Assembly: GCF_018691265.1 (NCBI RefSeq)
Contig: NW_024881330.1
Span: 19,674,886-19,738,885, forward strand
Reading direction: 5' to 3'
DNA from: Tyto alba
Lineage: Eukaryota > Chordata > Aves > Strigiformes > Tytonidae
DNA length: 64,000 nt
Below the pieces are notes generated by a model. That model saw only the letters and a list, made by a program, of their open reading frames with translations, was not told the origin of the DNA and did no database searches. Positions 47,086-59,600 of this stretch are shown piece after piece; positions within the stretch are counted from its first letter, which is position 1, and each line of letters starts with the position of its first letter. The translations under genes and the position numbers were made by a program.

Positions 47086-50000
47086 AATATAATTTCATCA
47101 TGTAAGAACCAAAAAGATGACATGAATTGAAAAAGTTGTAGATGATAGACAGCCATGCCGAGTTAGGCACACAATTTGTGCTCCTTGTGACTAACCAAAT
47201 GGAGTCATGCACCATTGTTTCTGTACACCAGCTGGATGATCTAACCTATGAATTTTAAAAATTTAGTTATGCTGAATTACTCCAAGATCAATCCCATTGA
47301 TTACTAATGATGCAGATTTTTTTCTTGAAAGTCTTTCCTTATTGTATCCCTGGAAGCAGATGCTTTGTGTACAGCATCTCATTATGTGTAGGTTTTTCTG
47401 CAAGACTGTTTATCATTTTATGTAGGTAGAAAGGTGAATAAGATAACAATGTTTTAGAAGGCAGCTCATGTAATAGAGAAAATTTTGGCTTTTGTTTCAC
47501 TCTTAAAAAAGAATCGCTGTCCTTCATTCCCTTAAGTGCAGAGATTTCATAATAGTTTTAATTCAATTCCCTCCTGAATATAGGTCACCTAACTTTTAAA
47601 AGTAAAAAGGTTTTTAAAATAGTATTTAAAATTTTGTCCCAAATCTGAAATGAATGCTACTTCAGGAAAATGGTAGCATGGTGGGGGGAGTTCACAAGGG
47701 AAGGAATGGGAACATCTAGGATTGGAGTCAGCTGCTGGACATTCTCCTCTGCTAAGGCAGTTGTCAGCATCACAGTAAACAACAGAATCCCCAACTTCTC
47801 CTTCATGGGCTTTCTTGAGTCTTTGCCCAAAAGTAACACTGCAGAAACTGGGCATTATTCTGGCTTCTATTATATCTTTTATTCCTTTAAACTACATTTA
47901 TTAATGCTATTTGATAATGCATAAATTTAAAGAAGAAAATGTATATTGTCAAAGTCTGCTTTATTTCATATATGTACTTTGGATTAAAATTGTTGCTCAT
48001 ATTTTGAAAAACACAATGGAAAGTTTTTTGTGATTAGAGGGAAAATTGTAGACTATACTTCCAAATTCTTAACAAAAATCAAATTATTTTAAAATTATGC
48101 TGGAATCCCGTTCCGTAAGGTTTAGATTTTATGAGCACACATGTATGTAACAGGCATTAAAATTAATTGCCTATAAAAGAAATCCAATATTTGAAACAAG
48201 AAGAAATATAATAGCTGCTTGAAAGATCAAACCAGAAATCTTGTCCTTGGTGGTTATGAGTTTGAGATCTCACAGATCCCATAGTTTTACTTCATGGTCA
48301 GAACGTCCTTGTTTCTATGTAAAACCAATTTTCTATCATCTGCTTTGTGTCTCTAGAGAATCTCAAGTAAGGAGAATAAATACTAACTCTACCATGATTC
48401 TACCTAGACCTTTGTCAAAATAGTATAGTTGCTTGTCTATTATTCCAGAGGATAAATTAATGAATGATCAGACAGAATTTCGGAACATTCATTTAACTTT
48501 GTAGTAGAAAGACTTATCATTATTTAGCACAGTACCAGCTTCTTATGCTCAGAAGAAATGCAATACGAGGATATTAAATCACTCATTAAAATACTGTATT
48601 TTGATAATGTTTAATGCAAATTCTTCCTTGCTGTGAAAATTACACACCTCAACTAAGTACCTTGATTACCAACAGGCAGTTTAGCATATCCATAATGAGA
48701 TGCTCAGTGGGTTCAAAATGCTAATCTAGTAGCTGTGAAGGAGATTGACTCATTTGGTCTTGCAAAGCAATTGGTAGCTATGCACTTTTTTCCTTGCTGT
48801 ATAAATAGCTCAACAAAAATCTTAGAAAGTCAATAGAAAAGGAGTTTCTGAGAGAATAGCTCTCAGCTCACGTGGCATCAGGCTGGGTCCAGATGAAGCA
48901 CAGACCATCAGCTGCCCAAACATGGAGGGAGAACATCAGATTGGTTTGAGGCATATGTGGCCAGATCTCTAATTGATGTAAAGCTTGGTAACTTCTTCCT
49001 AACTAACAGTGAAAACCTGAATTATACCAAAAAACATGTGAGCATCTGGTGTCTGACTATCCAGGTGTGCTCATTTGCTATTGATCGCTGTAAACACTAT
49101 AGAAGAGATCCACATGGAAGATGGGAGTTTGTGATGCACGTTGGTGTCTTTACTAGAGCATGGTAAAAAGCCTGCTGAAAATACTGGCAGTCACCCGAGA
49201 TGGCCGGCTGTGGGTGGCTGGTTGTTCACCTACAATATGGAGCAGACTGAAAGCTGTTAGTACAAGCATATGAAAACAATTTACTGTTCTACATTCTTGG
49301 CTTCATGTTGTATGCTCTATTATGCAAAAGCAGTGGAAAAGTGGTTTATACCATCACTTCTTGCACATGACACTGGGTAAGGATGGGGGCACTGCTCAAA
49401 GGGCACAGAGCTACTGCTATAGCTGAGTGAAGGGATCTCTAAAAATGCTTTATGTAGAAGCAAATACAGCCAGGATGACAGAAACAACTTTCAAATTTGT
49501 TTCAGTCCTAGTAAAGTACTTTTGTTGGGAACAAAAAAAATTAGCAGTTGTATTTTGTCATTTCAAAATGTTATAGTATTTCTAATAATTTGAAACAAAG
49601 TCATGTTCCACATTTGAAAATATATGCCTATTTCTTCATAACTTCTGAGCTTTATAAAACTTTTGAAACCAACTGTTTCAATTTCACTTGAGTTAATATC
49701 TCTGAGTGCGCTTGCTCTTTAATGCAAACAGTAAATCACAAAATCTCTTACTTATATATATTTAATATAGAGAACAAACAGTAGATTTGGAAATGCAGTG
49801 GAGCAGAGCCAGAGAGTGGTTGTTGTTAGAATTGGGGTGATTCCATGGCAAAAGAAGCAAGAAGTGACAGTATGATGCTTTCTTTTGCCTTCTCTTGGAC
49901 CTGTACCAAAGAGACCAGTTCAGAATCTAGACCACTGGTTTTCATTCTGGTATGAGAAAGGAGTGAAACTTGGGCCCTTCATCTGTTTAGTTGTTCAACC

Positions 50001-53000
50001 TATGTAATTCTTAGAATCTTTAATGAAATTCAAATACATTTGACAGAAAGGTTAGCGCCCTCCAATACATTAAGGCTGACAAACATTAAAACAAGTGGGT
50101 ACATAAAGGCCAGAAGCCTGAGGTAATTGATGTATTTGGAACAGAATAAATTCTGAACAAGGATATCAGAAAACCCATGCAAGAAAGAGCCGTTTTACAT
50201 ACCATAACATAGAGGAGAAACTTGGATCGGAATCTGTGCCTTGTTAGAAATCAGAGAATTTAACTGGAAGATGCATTTTTGCAAAGAAACAGCTACTTTA
50301 TTTCTGCTGCTCAGAGAATGTCCCACTTGATTTCGTAAGTGTAGATTTGATAAATACAAAGAGACATGCAATCTTAAGGACAATGCAGTGACTTATCCAT
50401 GTTAAACAGCTAATTAAAAAACCACAATGATAACAGATAACCAGAAGAACAAATCACTAATTAATTAGAGATGAATGAGTAGGTCTGAATCAAATAACAT
50501 CTACTCAAGCGGTAATCCTGTGAGATAAAGCTGAAAAAATGTTGTTTCCTTCCTGGAGACTGGATTTTGTTTCCTTTTATTCTTTTATGGCTTAGAATGC
50601 AGAGATGCAAGAAGTGGTGAATTTGCTGCTTCTGAGCTTAATTCATTTCTGTTTTAATTGTTTTGTGAATGAGCAATCAGTATGCAGCTAACATCTGAAA
50701 ATAGCTTTAATTCACTGTATAACACCACAGCTATATTAATACCTTTTAACCAAAGTAAATATCTTCATTAGGAGATATGCAAGATCATATTTTTCAGATG
50801 CATTTAGATGTATTTATATGTATTATTATGGAATTAATAATTAAGAGTTGATGCATTATTTTACCAGACAGCAAGAACATGTTTTTGTTAATGCATAGCA
50901 TGGTTTGAGACATAATTTTGTGGCACACACAGCTCTTTCCCTCTCCTCCTCTTTCTCATCCTTTTTCCTTCGTAAACCCCTCTGTGCCAGGGTATGGTAC
51001 AACACACGTGCTTCCATGTAGTTTTCCCCCTTGCCCTTAGCTCTGAAGTCCTGTTACATTTTGTGGACATTTTTCATAACCATCTTAGACAGGGAGGATC
51101 ATAGGTTATATTGTCAAAGACAGGTTCACAGCTGTGCACATCAGGCTGGAGACCTGATTCCCCTGCTCTGGCTGCTCTCATCACAGCAGTTGGAGCAGGG
51201 AAAGGAGAGGTCTGTCATGTCCCTCCTGATGTGACACAGGCAAAGCTGTAACAGGCACATGGGGCTGTTACCCATTCAGTTGTAAAGCTTAAGACAGTGA
51301 AAACTGTGACCAAAAAATACCTGCTGAGTAGACTTAAGCCTAGTGTCACCCCCTGTGGAGATTTATCTGATTACAGTGCTCTTCCTTTTTTTTCCAAGTG
51401 ATCAGTAGCACAGCGGGGCATTGGTGGTTCAGATGTAGCTTCCTCTTAACCTATCAACAGAGAAGATAAGTACAAGGCAATAAAACATTTTAAATTGGAC
51501 AGAAAGCGACGTAGGGCTGTATGATCCAGTTCTCAGTCACTGAAATGAATGAGTGGCATTGCAGTCCCTAGCAGACGTTCCAGTAATTTTATAGTGTATG
51601 TAGATTTATGAGTACGGTGGAGCTGCTCCTCATTTGCCTCCTGTAATCTTTTAGTTTTATCTTCCGGGTGAACTGCCAGACTCAGTCGTTTTGTTAATAA
51701 TGAGCTCTTACAAAAAAAAATTTATGTTAGCACCACAGGCTAAAATCAACTCTGCATAAATACCAACAGAGCTGTAACAGGGAACCATAGAGTGTCTCTT
51801 TGATGTTGCTTTCTATCTGCACAGCATGTATGAACAATGAACTAGGTTACGAGGGGGTATAAACAGCAGTTGCTGCTATTTCCCAATAACATGGGAGAAT
51901 AAATGTCTTTACTCAGAAAAAGCAACCATCAAGAATAGGTTCAAAACGTATAACATAACACAGAAAGAATGCTTTGCACTGCAGCAAATACTTCACACCT
52001 GGAGTTGAAGGGGGTTAATACTGTTCCTGAGGACAAGAAACAGTGAGCAGAACATGGGTATCAGTGGGAAAGGCTGTTATAGTCTGAAAGAAATGTTAAT
52101 CCTGTGCCTATAGACCTGCCTGAGCACTCATAAATTGCTGGCAGAGTGGCTGTACAGGCACGGCTGGCCATATGCAACTCCAGGGCTGTGCTGGGCACGG
52201 TGCCCAGCTGTTCCAGAGGTGCAGCCCAGCAGCACCCACCCCTGTGAGCTGGCTCACCCACAGACACTCTCTGGATGACATCAGCCACTAAGGTGGCTTT
52301 AAGAGGCAGCCTGGTTGTTCAGGGGGATCTTCACTGCCTTCTGCGGGAGCCTTTGAACAACAGCAGAAGGGGATGATAATTGCTGAGGAAATCTGAGAGG
52401 AAAAGATGTGGGGGACAAGCAGCAGGGAAGGAAATATGGCCAAAGGGGAATATTTTAGAGAACTGAGAGGATTAAGAAAGCCACATAAGGCAGAAAATAG
52501 AGAAATGGAGTGGCAGCAGAAAGACAACTTGGGTTTGGGAGTGCATCTTGACAGCAGCACTGGAAGGACGACACCAGGTTGCGGGTGAACCAAAGAAGAC
52601 AGTATCTGCTCAACAGTTTGCTGTGCAGAAGAAAGCCAGCAAGGCCTCCCAGATCAGATGCAGGGGGCTGCTTCCATCCCTCCACTCACCTCATGCACAT
52701 GTGTAGGCCCAGCCCCACCACGGATGCTCATGGAGAAAGACCTGCAAGGCTGCTCACCCTCAGACAAACAGCCCGCTGCCATGCGGTGGTCAGTCCTCAG
52801 CATGCCACCCGTGCGAGGCAGGGAAGGAGTGCCCAGATCCTGCTCTGCAAAAATCAATAGCGAGTCCGTGGTACGGGATGAGGTTGGGCTGTTTAGGGGA
52901 GTAACACTGTGCTGCAGGTTTCAGGTTCAGAGGTGAGCAGAAAGCAAGATGGATACATTTTTTTTCTTTCCATCAAGAGCCAGTGAAACAGAAAAGGAGT

Positions 53001-55924
53001 GGAGCAGCCACCGCCACCCATGCAGGCTAGGTTCTTGTCTGAAACAAAACACAGGATGTATCTACCAGATGGAGTAATAGGTGTATAAAGAGCTTCCTTG
53101 CCTTCCTCATTCTACAGACATTTTTTAAAAAAATAACAGACCAAGAATGAATTCTTTCCCATGCCTTCGTAAAAGAATTTCCAATGATGCCTTTCTTCAG
53201 TCCTGCATATGGGGCAGCAGTAGCCAAGCCAGGTGTGAATCTCATCCGATACTAGCCAAACCCCAATTACGCTTTCCTTGACATTAGGGAAAGAGGATGA
53301 TTATTTGCACTCTACTGGTTGTTATTCAGGTGGATTCACTTTCATTTTAATAGTTGCTTCTTGTTTTGGTTATAGCTGACATTTTCCATGCCGTATGAAT
53401 TTTCATAGTCAGTCCATAGACTTCTGCAACATTTCTGAAATCTGTAACTCTATGATATACAACAAAGTCAATAATGGGCTTCCAGGACAAAATTCTCTGC
53501 CAGTCTCAATTCATTGAACTAGATCTGTTGGCCTCAAATTTGGCACTCCTTGTAAGCAGGAAGTACCAAAACCAAACCTGCCCTCTGCTTTTGAGAAACC
53601 TCCTCAAAGAGCTTCCTCTTTAAGGCTTTGTTAGGTGTTTTCTGTGTGAAATGAAAGTCAGATCTTAATGGACACATTCCTTCAAAGAATCTTACTAAAA
53701 ATATCTGATCGTATTTGACCATTTATATGGTTTCAGCATCCTCTCTAATATGGCCATACCCACCACTGAAACTAGGTACTGTTGAGAGCCATGAGCTCCA
53801 TATTAGAGGTTGTTATCATTGTAACATTGCTTCAGATCTTTTCAGTCCTCTGTGTGTGTGTGTGCATAGAAACATGAGTGGGTGTGTATCTAAGGCATGC
53901 ACAACAGCCTGAAGAACCAAAAGCTGGTTGGACCTCTCTGCAGCCAAAGGGATGAGTACAAGGGTTATTTACTTGATGCTGATTATGATATGACTTCCAT
54001 TGCTTGTTTACTCTAGGCTGCCAGAGACATAGTGCAGGGAGGAGCAGTACATGCAGCAGGTCTTCGAGGAGGGCTGCGCAACCCACAGCCCTAAGCAAAC
54101 TTCCTGGAAGAAAATGTTATGGTTTCGAGCAAGTCAGACAAATCAAAGCAACATTACACTTAGATGTAGGGAGATAAATAGTGCTACTCACTAGTAAGTT
54201 TTTCTTTGAAGAAAAGGAGGAAAAAAGCCCGAACAACTCTTGCTTTGTGTTTCAGTCTGTCTTTTTTACCTCTGCAATAAAAAGCCCATGAGAAACCACC
54301 TGAAATACCGAGAGTCACTATTTACCGTCTTTTGAGAGAACAGGTACCAGTATTTGATAAAAAATAAAAACATTTCTACTGCAATTAATCATGTTAGACA
54401 GTAATGTACAGAAAGTGTTTATTCGGTCTGCAGTCACACGGGCATTCAGAGTACCATTTCTGTATACAGTACCATAAGCTGGCACGTGTACACTTTGTCC
54501 TTGCACTGCTCACACCCTCCCCAGCTGCAGTTTACTACTTCCCGCACTAATGCTCTTTATAGCTGTGAACACCAGGGCTCAGATCTTTTCCATCCTGCAC
54601 AGCAATTCCACATTTCCTTCCCCTAAGTATATTTTTGCACATAAATTTTTATGCCAGTTTTCTCATCCTGACTCTACACACTCCCAAAAGTGTTACAAAG
54701 GAGGCAATAAAAAAAACTACAAGCTCAAAAAGAAGCTTTTGTTTTGTCTTATTGATTGTGACTGCCCTTACATAGTCACACATCTCTGGGAATTTGTTAT
54801 ATATAATTATTTTTTCCTAATGCTTTGTTACTTCAGAAACCTACAGTGGATTTCAGTTTAGTAAAACTTAAATGAAAATGAAGCTAGGACTTCCCTATAA
54901 GCTACACAGTGGTTTCAGTGGAAAATATTTACAAAAGTATATCACATCATGTTGTTAATTCTGTCCATTAAATACAGCTTCCATAGGAGCTTTCTCTACA
55001 TTACTAGGTTGTTGTCTTTTGAATTTTTAAAATTCTTACTAAGCTTACATGGTGGCTATGAAAGTGACTTGGAGAATCCTTTAGTACTAGTTCATGTACC
55101 ATTCAGGGATTTCTTGCTTGTCCTTTAATAGCTTTTGTGGGGTGGAAACTGTAATGTGTGTGGCAATCCATGAAACAGCTCTTATTTACGCAGTGTACCA
55201 GCCTGAAGATCTGCTGTTCCTCTGAGATGACTCTTGAAGTTTGTCATACCAAAGATTTCTCACCAGTCATCAAGCTAAGTGTGTAAATCACATTCCTCTG
55301 GCCCAGCTCCCTTGTAGACTAAATCCTCTATTGTCTCCACTTGTGCTCTTACTGTCTTGTTAAAATTGTGCTTTAAAGATAGGGGATTTGAGGGCCACCC
55401 CATACTAATTTAGAGACATCCAATGTGTGCATTGTTTGGACTAAACCTGATCAAGCAACGGTGACAGAGCTGGTGTTATGGATCATATATACACTCAGCA
55501 AGGCAGACAGGCATTAGGAGCCCACTTTCAGTTAATATATTTTCTATATTTTTTAAAAATCAAGAAAAAAGTCAAAGTCTGACCATAATGACATCAGCTG
55601 TTCTGACATTTATATTTCATTTGCTCTGGCCAAGCAGCCAAGCTGTCAGAAGAGTCAGGATGACATACCAAAACTGGTCAAAGTTGCAAATCCTTCTGGT
55701 TAGACACAAAAGTCATGTGGCTCTGGGGACTTCCTTGCACTGCAAATAAATCCAGCTGATGGCTTGTCCTTCTCTGTAAGCACTTTCAGATCTCAGGAGC
55801 CAGGTCTCCTCCTCCAGGATCTGAGACTTGCAGACATCACTGGGGGAAAAGCACTTTGGAACCAAAGCAGAAAAAGAAATAGAGAATTGAGTCCATGTGC
55901 TCTCCTCAGGCACTCAATAGGAGA
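47086..55924. other. Intergenic DNA, no supported gene
   Basis: Apart from a small signal-peptide-like frame (47806-47657, separate entry), only low-complexity patches are visible, such as a short TG run at 53853-53864 and an 11-bp inverted repeat at 53743-53753 and 53798-53808. The GC-richer block 52040-52930 has overlapping open frames on both strands (up to 101 codons) with no recognised domain. Confidence 0.4.
47657..47806 (-). CDS. Doubtful small secreted-peptide-like ORF
   Basis: A 49-residue minus-strand frame begins MKEKLGILLFTVMLTTALA, which has the charged, hydrophobic and small-residue pattern of a signal peptide, with likely cleavage after ALA. The predicted mature part is about 30 residues with no cysteines and no recognisable family. 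The start context is weak (C at -3, A at +4). The frame also extends 11 codons upstream of this ATG. A chance hydrophobic run is the simpler explanation; I do not recognise a gene. Confidence 0.15.
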   Translation of the reverse strand: MKEKLGILLFTVMLTTALAEENVQQLTPILDVPIPSLVNSPHHATIFLK

Positions 55925-56215
55925 GTGCAGAGGCAGCAGAGCCAGACTCCTCACAGAGGTGCACTGTGATAGGACAAGAGGCAATGGAAGCTAATCAGAA
56001 CGTGGGAAACCGGTTTGATGTAAGAAAAAGCCTTTCTGCCACAAGGGTGGTCAACAGGAAAAGAGGGGCCAGAGAGATTTTACAGACTCCATCCTTGGAG
56101 ATATTCAGAACTTGCCTGGGCAAGGCCCTGAGCAGCCTGATCCACCTGTGAATGTCCTGCACAGGATGTTGGACTCGATGATCTCTAGAGATGTCTTCCT
56201 ATCTGCCTGCTTCCA
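55925..56215 (+). mobile_element. CR1 LINE 3' fragment with internal deletion, forward orientation
   Basis: GGACAAGAGGCAATGGAAGC, a GGTGGTCAACAGG junction, CTCCATCCTTGGAGATATTC, GAACTTGCCTGGGCAAGGCC and GGACTCGATGATCTCTAGAG are successive CR1 landmarks. The segment normally between GTGGTCAA and CTCCATCC is shortened. The extreme 3' repeat is missing. Confidence 0.85.
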
Positions 56216-56589
56216 TGACACTAAAGGGGGATATTGGAAAATATTTTGGTTCATTCCTGCTCAGAGTACAGACCCATGGACTGGGAGGCTGTGCCAGGAC
56301 CTACATTTGGGTGCAGAGCAGATCTGAGCAGAGTCCAGTGAAGGGTCATACTCCAGTGCATGTATGGTTTGAAGTCAGAACTCAAGCAAGTGTACCAAGG
56401 TTAGTTTTTCTTATATATCTTTGCCAGGTGAATAAAATTCTGGGGTTTTGTCAGACTCTTATTATTTTTCATGTAATTGCAGAGAAATAGTGAGTCATAG
56501 TTAGGTGACGAGGCTTAGTCATTTTTAAAAAGCTGTGTGCTACTTTTGCAAGTCAGTTAAGTGACACCTTTGTTGCCACACATGCAGAA

Positions 56590-56695
56590 AATAGAATCAC
56601 AGAATCATTTAGGTTGGAAAAGACCCTTAAGATCACCCAGTTCAACCACTAACTTAACACTACCAAATCCACCACTAAATCATGTCACGGAAAAT
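56590..56695 (-). mobile_element. CR1 LINE 3'-end fragment, reverse orientation
   Basis: AGAATCACAGAATCATTTAG, GGTTGGAAAAGACCCTTAAG, ATCACCCAGTTCAACCACTA and CCACTAAATCATGTCACGG form the reverse complement of the last 100 bp of a CR1 subfamily, including the terminal ATTCTGTG-type repeat. Truncated at its 5' side. Confidence 0.9.
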
Positions 56696-59600
56696 GGTAT
56701 TCAACTTAGCAAAGAAAAGCAATCTTTATCTAACACAAATAACAAAATATGAAATATAGTTCATATAAACAAGCAGTTCAGAACCCCAGGATTTCAACTA
56801 AACAAACATAAAATATTGTCTCAGAATAAGCACTGCTATGAGAAGGTGAGAATTTGTGACTCCAGGCCCTAATAGCCATGGCATGCTCAAGCAGCACATG
56901 AGAAGAAGCAGTATCAAAAATGCAGATGTGGAGTGTGAGTTGGGCATATTTGCCTTCATTTAATACTCCAAGAAACAGGGTTATTTTAGCCAATTTCTAG
57001 CATCTCTTGTGAACCTTATTGTCACTTCACACTCGTAAATCTGGACAGCAAAAAGACATGAGCCCATAATAGACTAAAACAACATTTTTTTTTCCTTTGC
57101 TACATGTTCAGTTTTTCAATCAGCCTGTTAGCTTCCATGGCCATTTGTAACCGTAGGAGTTATTTGTCCAAGGTGGTCTTCATTTGCAATTCACATCATT
57201 GCTAAGGCTGTTAAGGAAAGATATATAGACCTTTAATTCCTATAATCTTTTTTGATGGAATCAACTGATAAAGGCGGTAGGAAGCATTAGAAAAACTCCA
57301 CAAGACCTAGAACTGCACATGAGTTGGAGGAGATGTGGTACATACATGTTTTGTTAAAATAATGGTCAGGAGAAGGGCCATACAACTGTGTAGAGGGAGC
57401 AGCACCAAAGCACGTGGACGCCAACAATGTAAAATGTAGAATAAGTGTAAAAGCAATCCTGAGCAAGTAACTAATGTCCTGCAGCCCCATATATTTAAAA
57501 TTAAGTTTAAAATTGAGGCTGGTTCCAATATATTCAACTGGATCAGTACTTTGATGCATGTTTCAATCAAGATATACCAAGTCAAACTTAACAACATGCT
57601 AAGTCTGATGATTCTTCAATTCAATGCTATGCAGATGCCTTTGTGTACTGGGGAGGTGAGTCCTCATTTTTAAGCTACTTATGAAGAATCAAAGAGGCAG
57701 GAATCCTCTGCCCTTGCAAATATATCTATAAAGGATACAGTTACCTTAGCAACAGGCATTTTATGAGCCGTTTCAATATAAATATTGGTTGTGATATAAC
57801 TATCATAAAAGGTCTGGAAACGTGATGAATTCAGAAAAGAAGGATGGGCATTCACAATATGTAGTGAATAGGGTGCTTTTTTGCATCTGCATGTCTGTGT
57901 GATCACATGCTGGATGTTCTTCAGGAATCATTGTTTGATGCCTTAATATTAGGAATAGGTTTGCAAACTATGTATAAAAACAATACATAACACATACTCA
58001 GTCAGATCAAATGGATCACATTTTATATCCATCAACTGCTCACGTTTTCCTGGGGCAAATATAACAAGTTCAAGTCCTGTACAAAGGATTTTCAGTTGAG
58101 AAAAATAACACTGGAGATAATTAACTGTAAAATTTCCTAGGATAACAACACCAAAAATAAAGCCCTATGTTTTAAGAAACTTTTCTGTTTTATTGGCTTG
58201 CCAAAAGAAGGGTGTCAAACTAATTCTTTGATTCATCCTTAAGATTGATGCCTGTGGATGGAAACCACTGTCTCACTGCCTGAAGATAATAGCTAATCTC
58301 AGCAAGTGTTCCCAATGCAGCAAGATGTACAGGTACATTTCTTGTAGAGCATCCCATCTCTGAAACCACACTTTTCAGTCATGATCTTTTGTAGGATGGC
58401 AATTTTGATGTGTGTTGAGTAATTAGAGAAATGTATTTTGAAATGCATGTCATTTCTGAGCTTCATTACACAGCTGAGATGACAAGAAATGTGCACACAG
58501 TCACAGCCCTTTGTGTTGATGAGTGCCCGTTAAGTTCAACTTCATGATGTTAATAGTCTCAATAAAGTAACAAAACAGTGGCTTTTCTGAAAATAGACTT
58601 CTGTATGACATCCATTGGTTGGAGACCTCTCATATGGCTGTTAACTATTTCAATTAGTTTTATATCATGCCAGGGGAATGGATTTCTTTCAAAATTAATG
58701 TCTGCTTCTGATTTAGAGGCAACAGCTTATGTATCTAAGACTTGTTTGCCTGTTTTGCCTGCATGCAATGGCTGTTTACATGCTGGATATAGCAGTCTAC
58801 AATTTCTGTGGGAAGAGCATCCTGTATCTCAAAATAATTTTCACATCAGCTTTAAGCATCAGATGAAGCAAGCAGTGAATAACCATGTCAAAATGCCTGC
58901 CACAGGGCAGAGATGAGATAATACCAGCCTCCCAGTCCTCTTGCTGTAGTAGTTCAAAACTCGGAGGGGGCTCATATGTCCCACAGGGACAGCAAGGCAG
59001 GAACGGGCAATCCGGCACACCATGTCTCTGCTGGAAGGTTCAAACTCCCACCAAGACCAAGGGAGGACACTGGGCTTCAGGGTGGCTTGCATCAAGGCAA
59101 AGAGGACCTTGCGTCTCCTCTCCCTGTTCTTGCCCCTTGGGATCACACAGTCTCTCAGTCTCTTGATACAACACAGAAATAAATGAAAAAGCTTACCATT
59201 TCTATCACTACTACATTTTTGGTTTTATTTCTGCAGTAAATGATAAGCAGGCTTTAAGAGGTTTTACTCTGAATGAAGGGTCATCACCATGAATAGATTG
59301 AGAAAAGCCAATGTGATGGCCACATGAGAGTAAGAAGACAAGAAAAAAAAAGGATAAGATCACCTGACAACAGGTGATAAATGATAATTTTTCACAACAG
59401 AGTCATGATGATGCATCTTGTTTCATATGAACAGGTCTCTGCTGTGAAGCACACAATTGTAGTCAGCCAGCCTCTCAGTGAACAGAGATTCAGTCAATGG
59501 ACCAACACACTTAGAAACTGGGAAAACTGACTGGTGCCAGGATTACCACACCTTTTTTCAACTTCTCCCCAAAATTACTCCAACTATCCAGAATGGCTCC

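Noticed and set aside
52061..52936. Cluster of overlapping open frames on both strands
   Set aside because: A moderately GC-rich region; frames conflict with each other and none has a recognisable domain or clear splice context.
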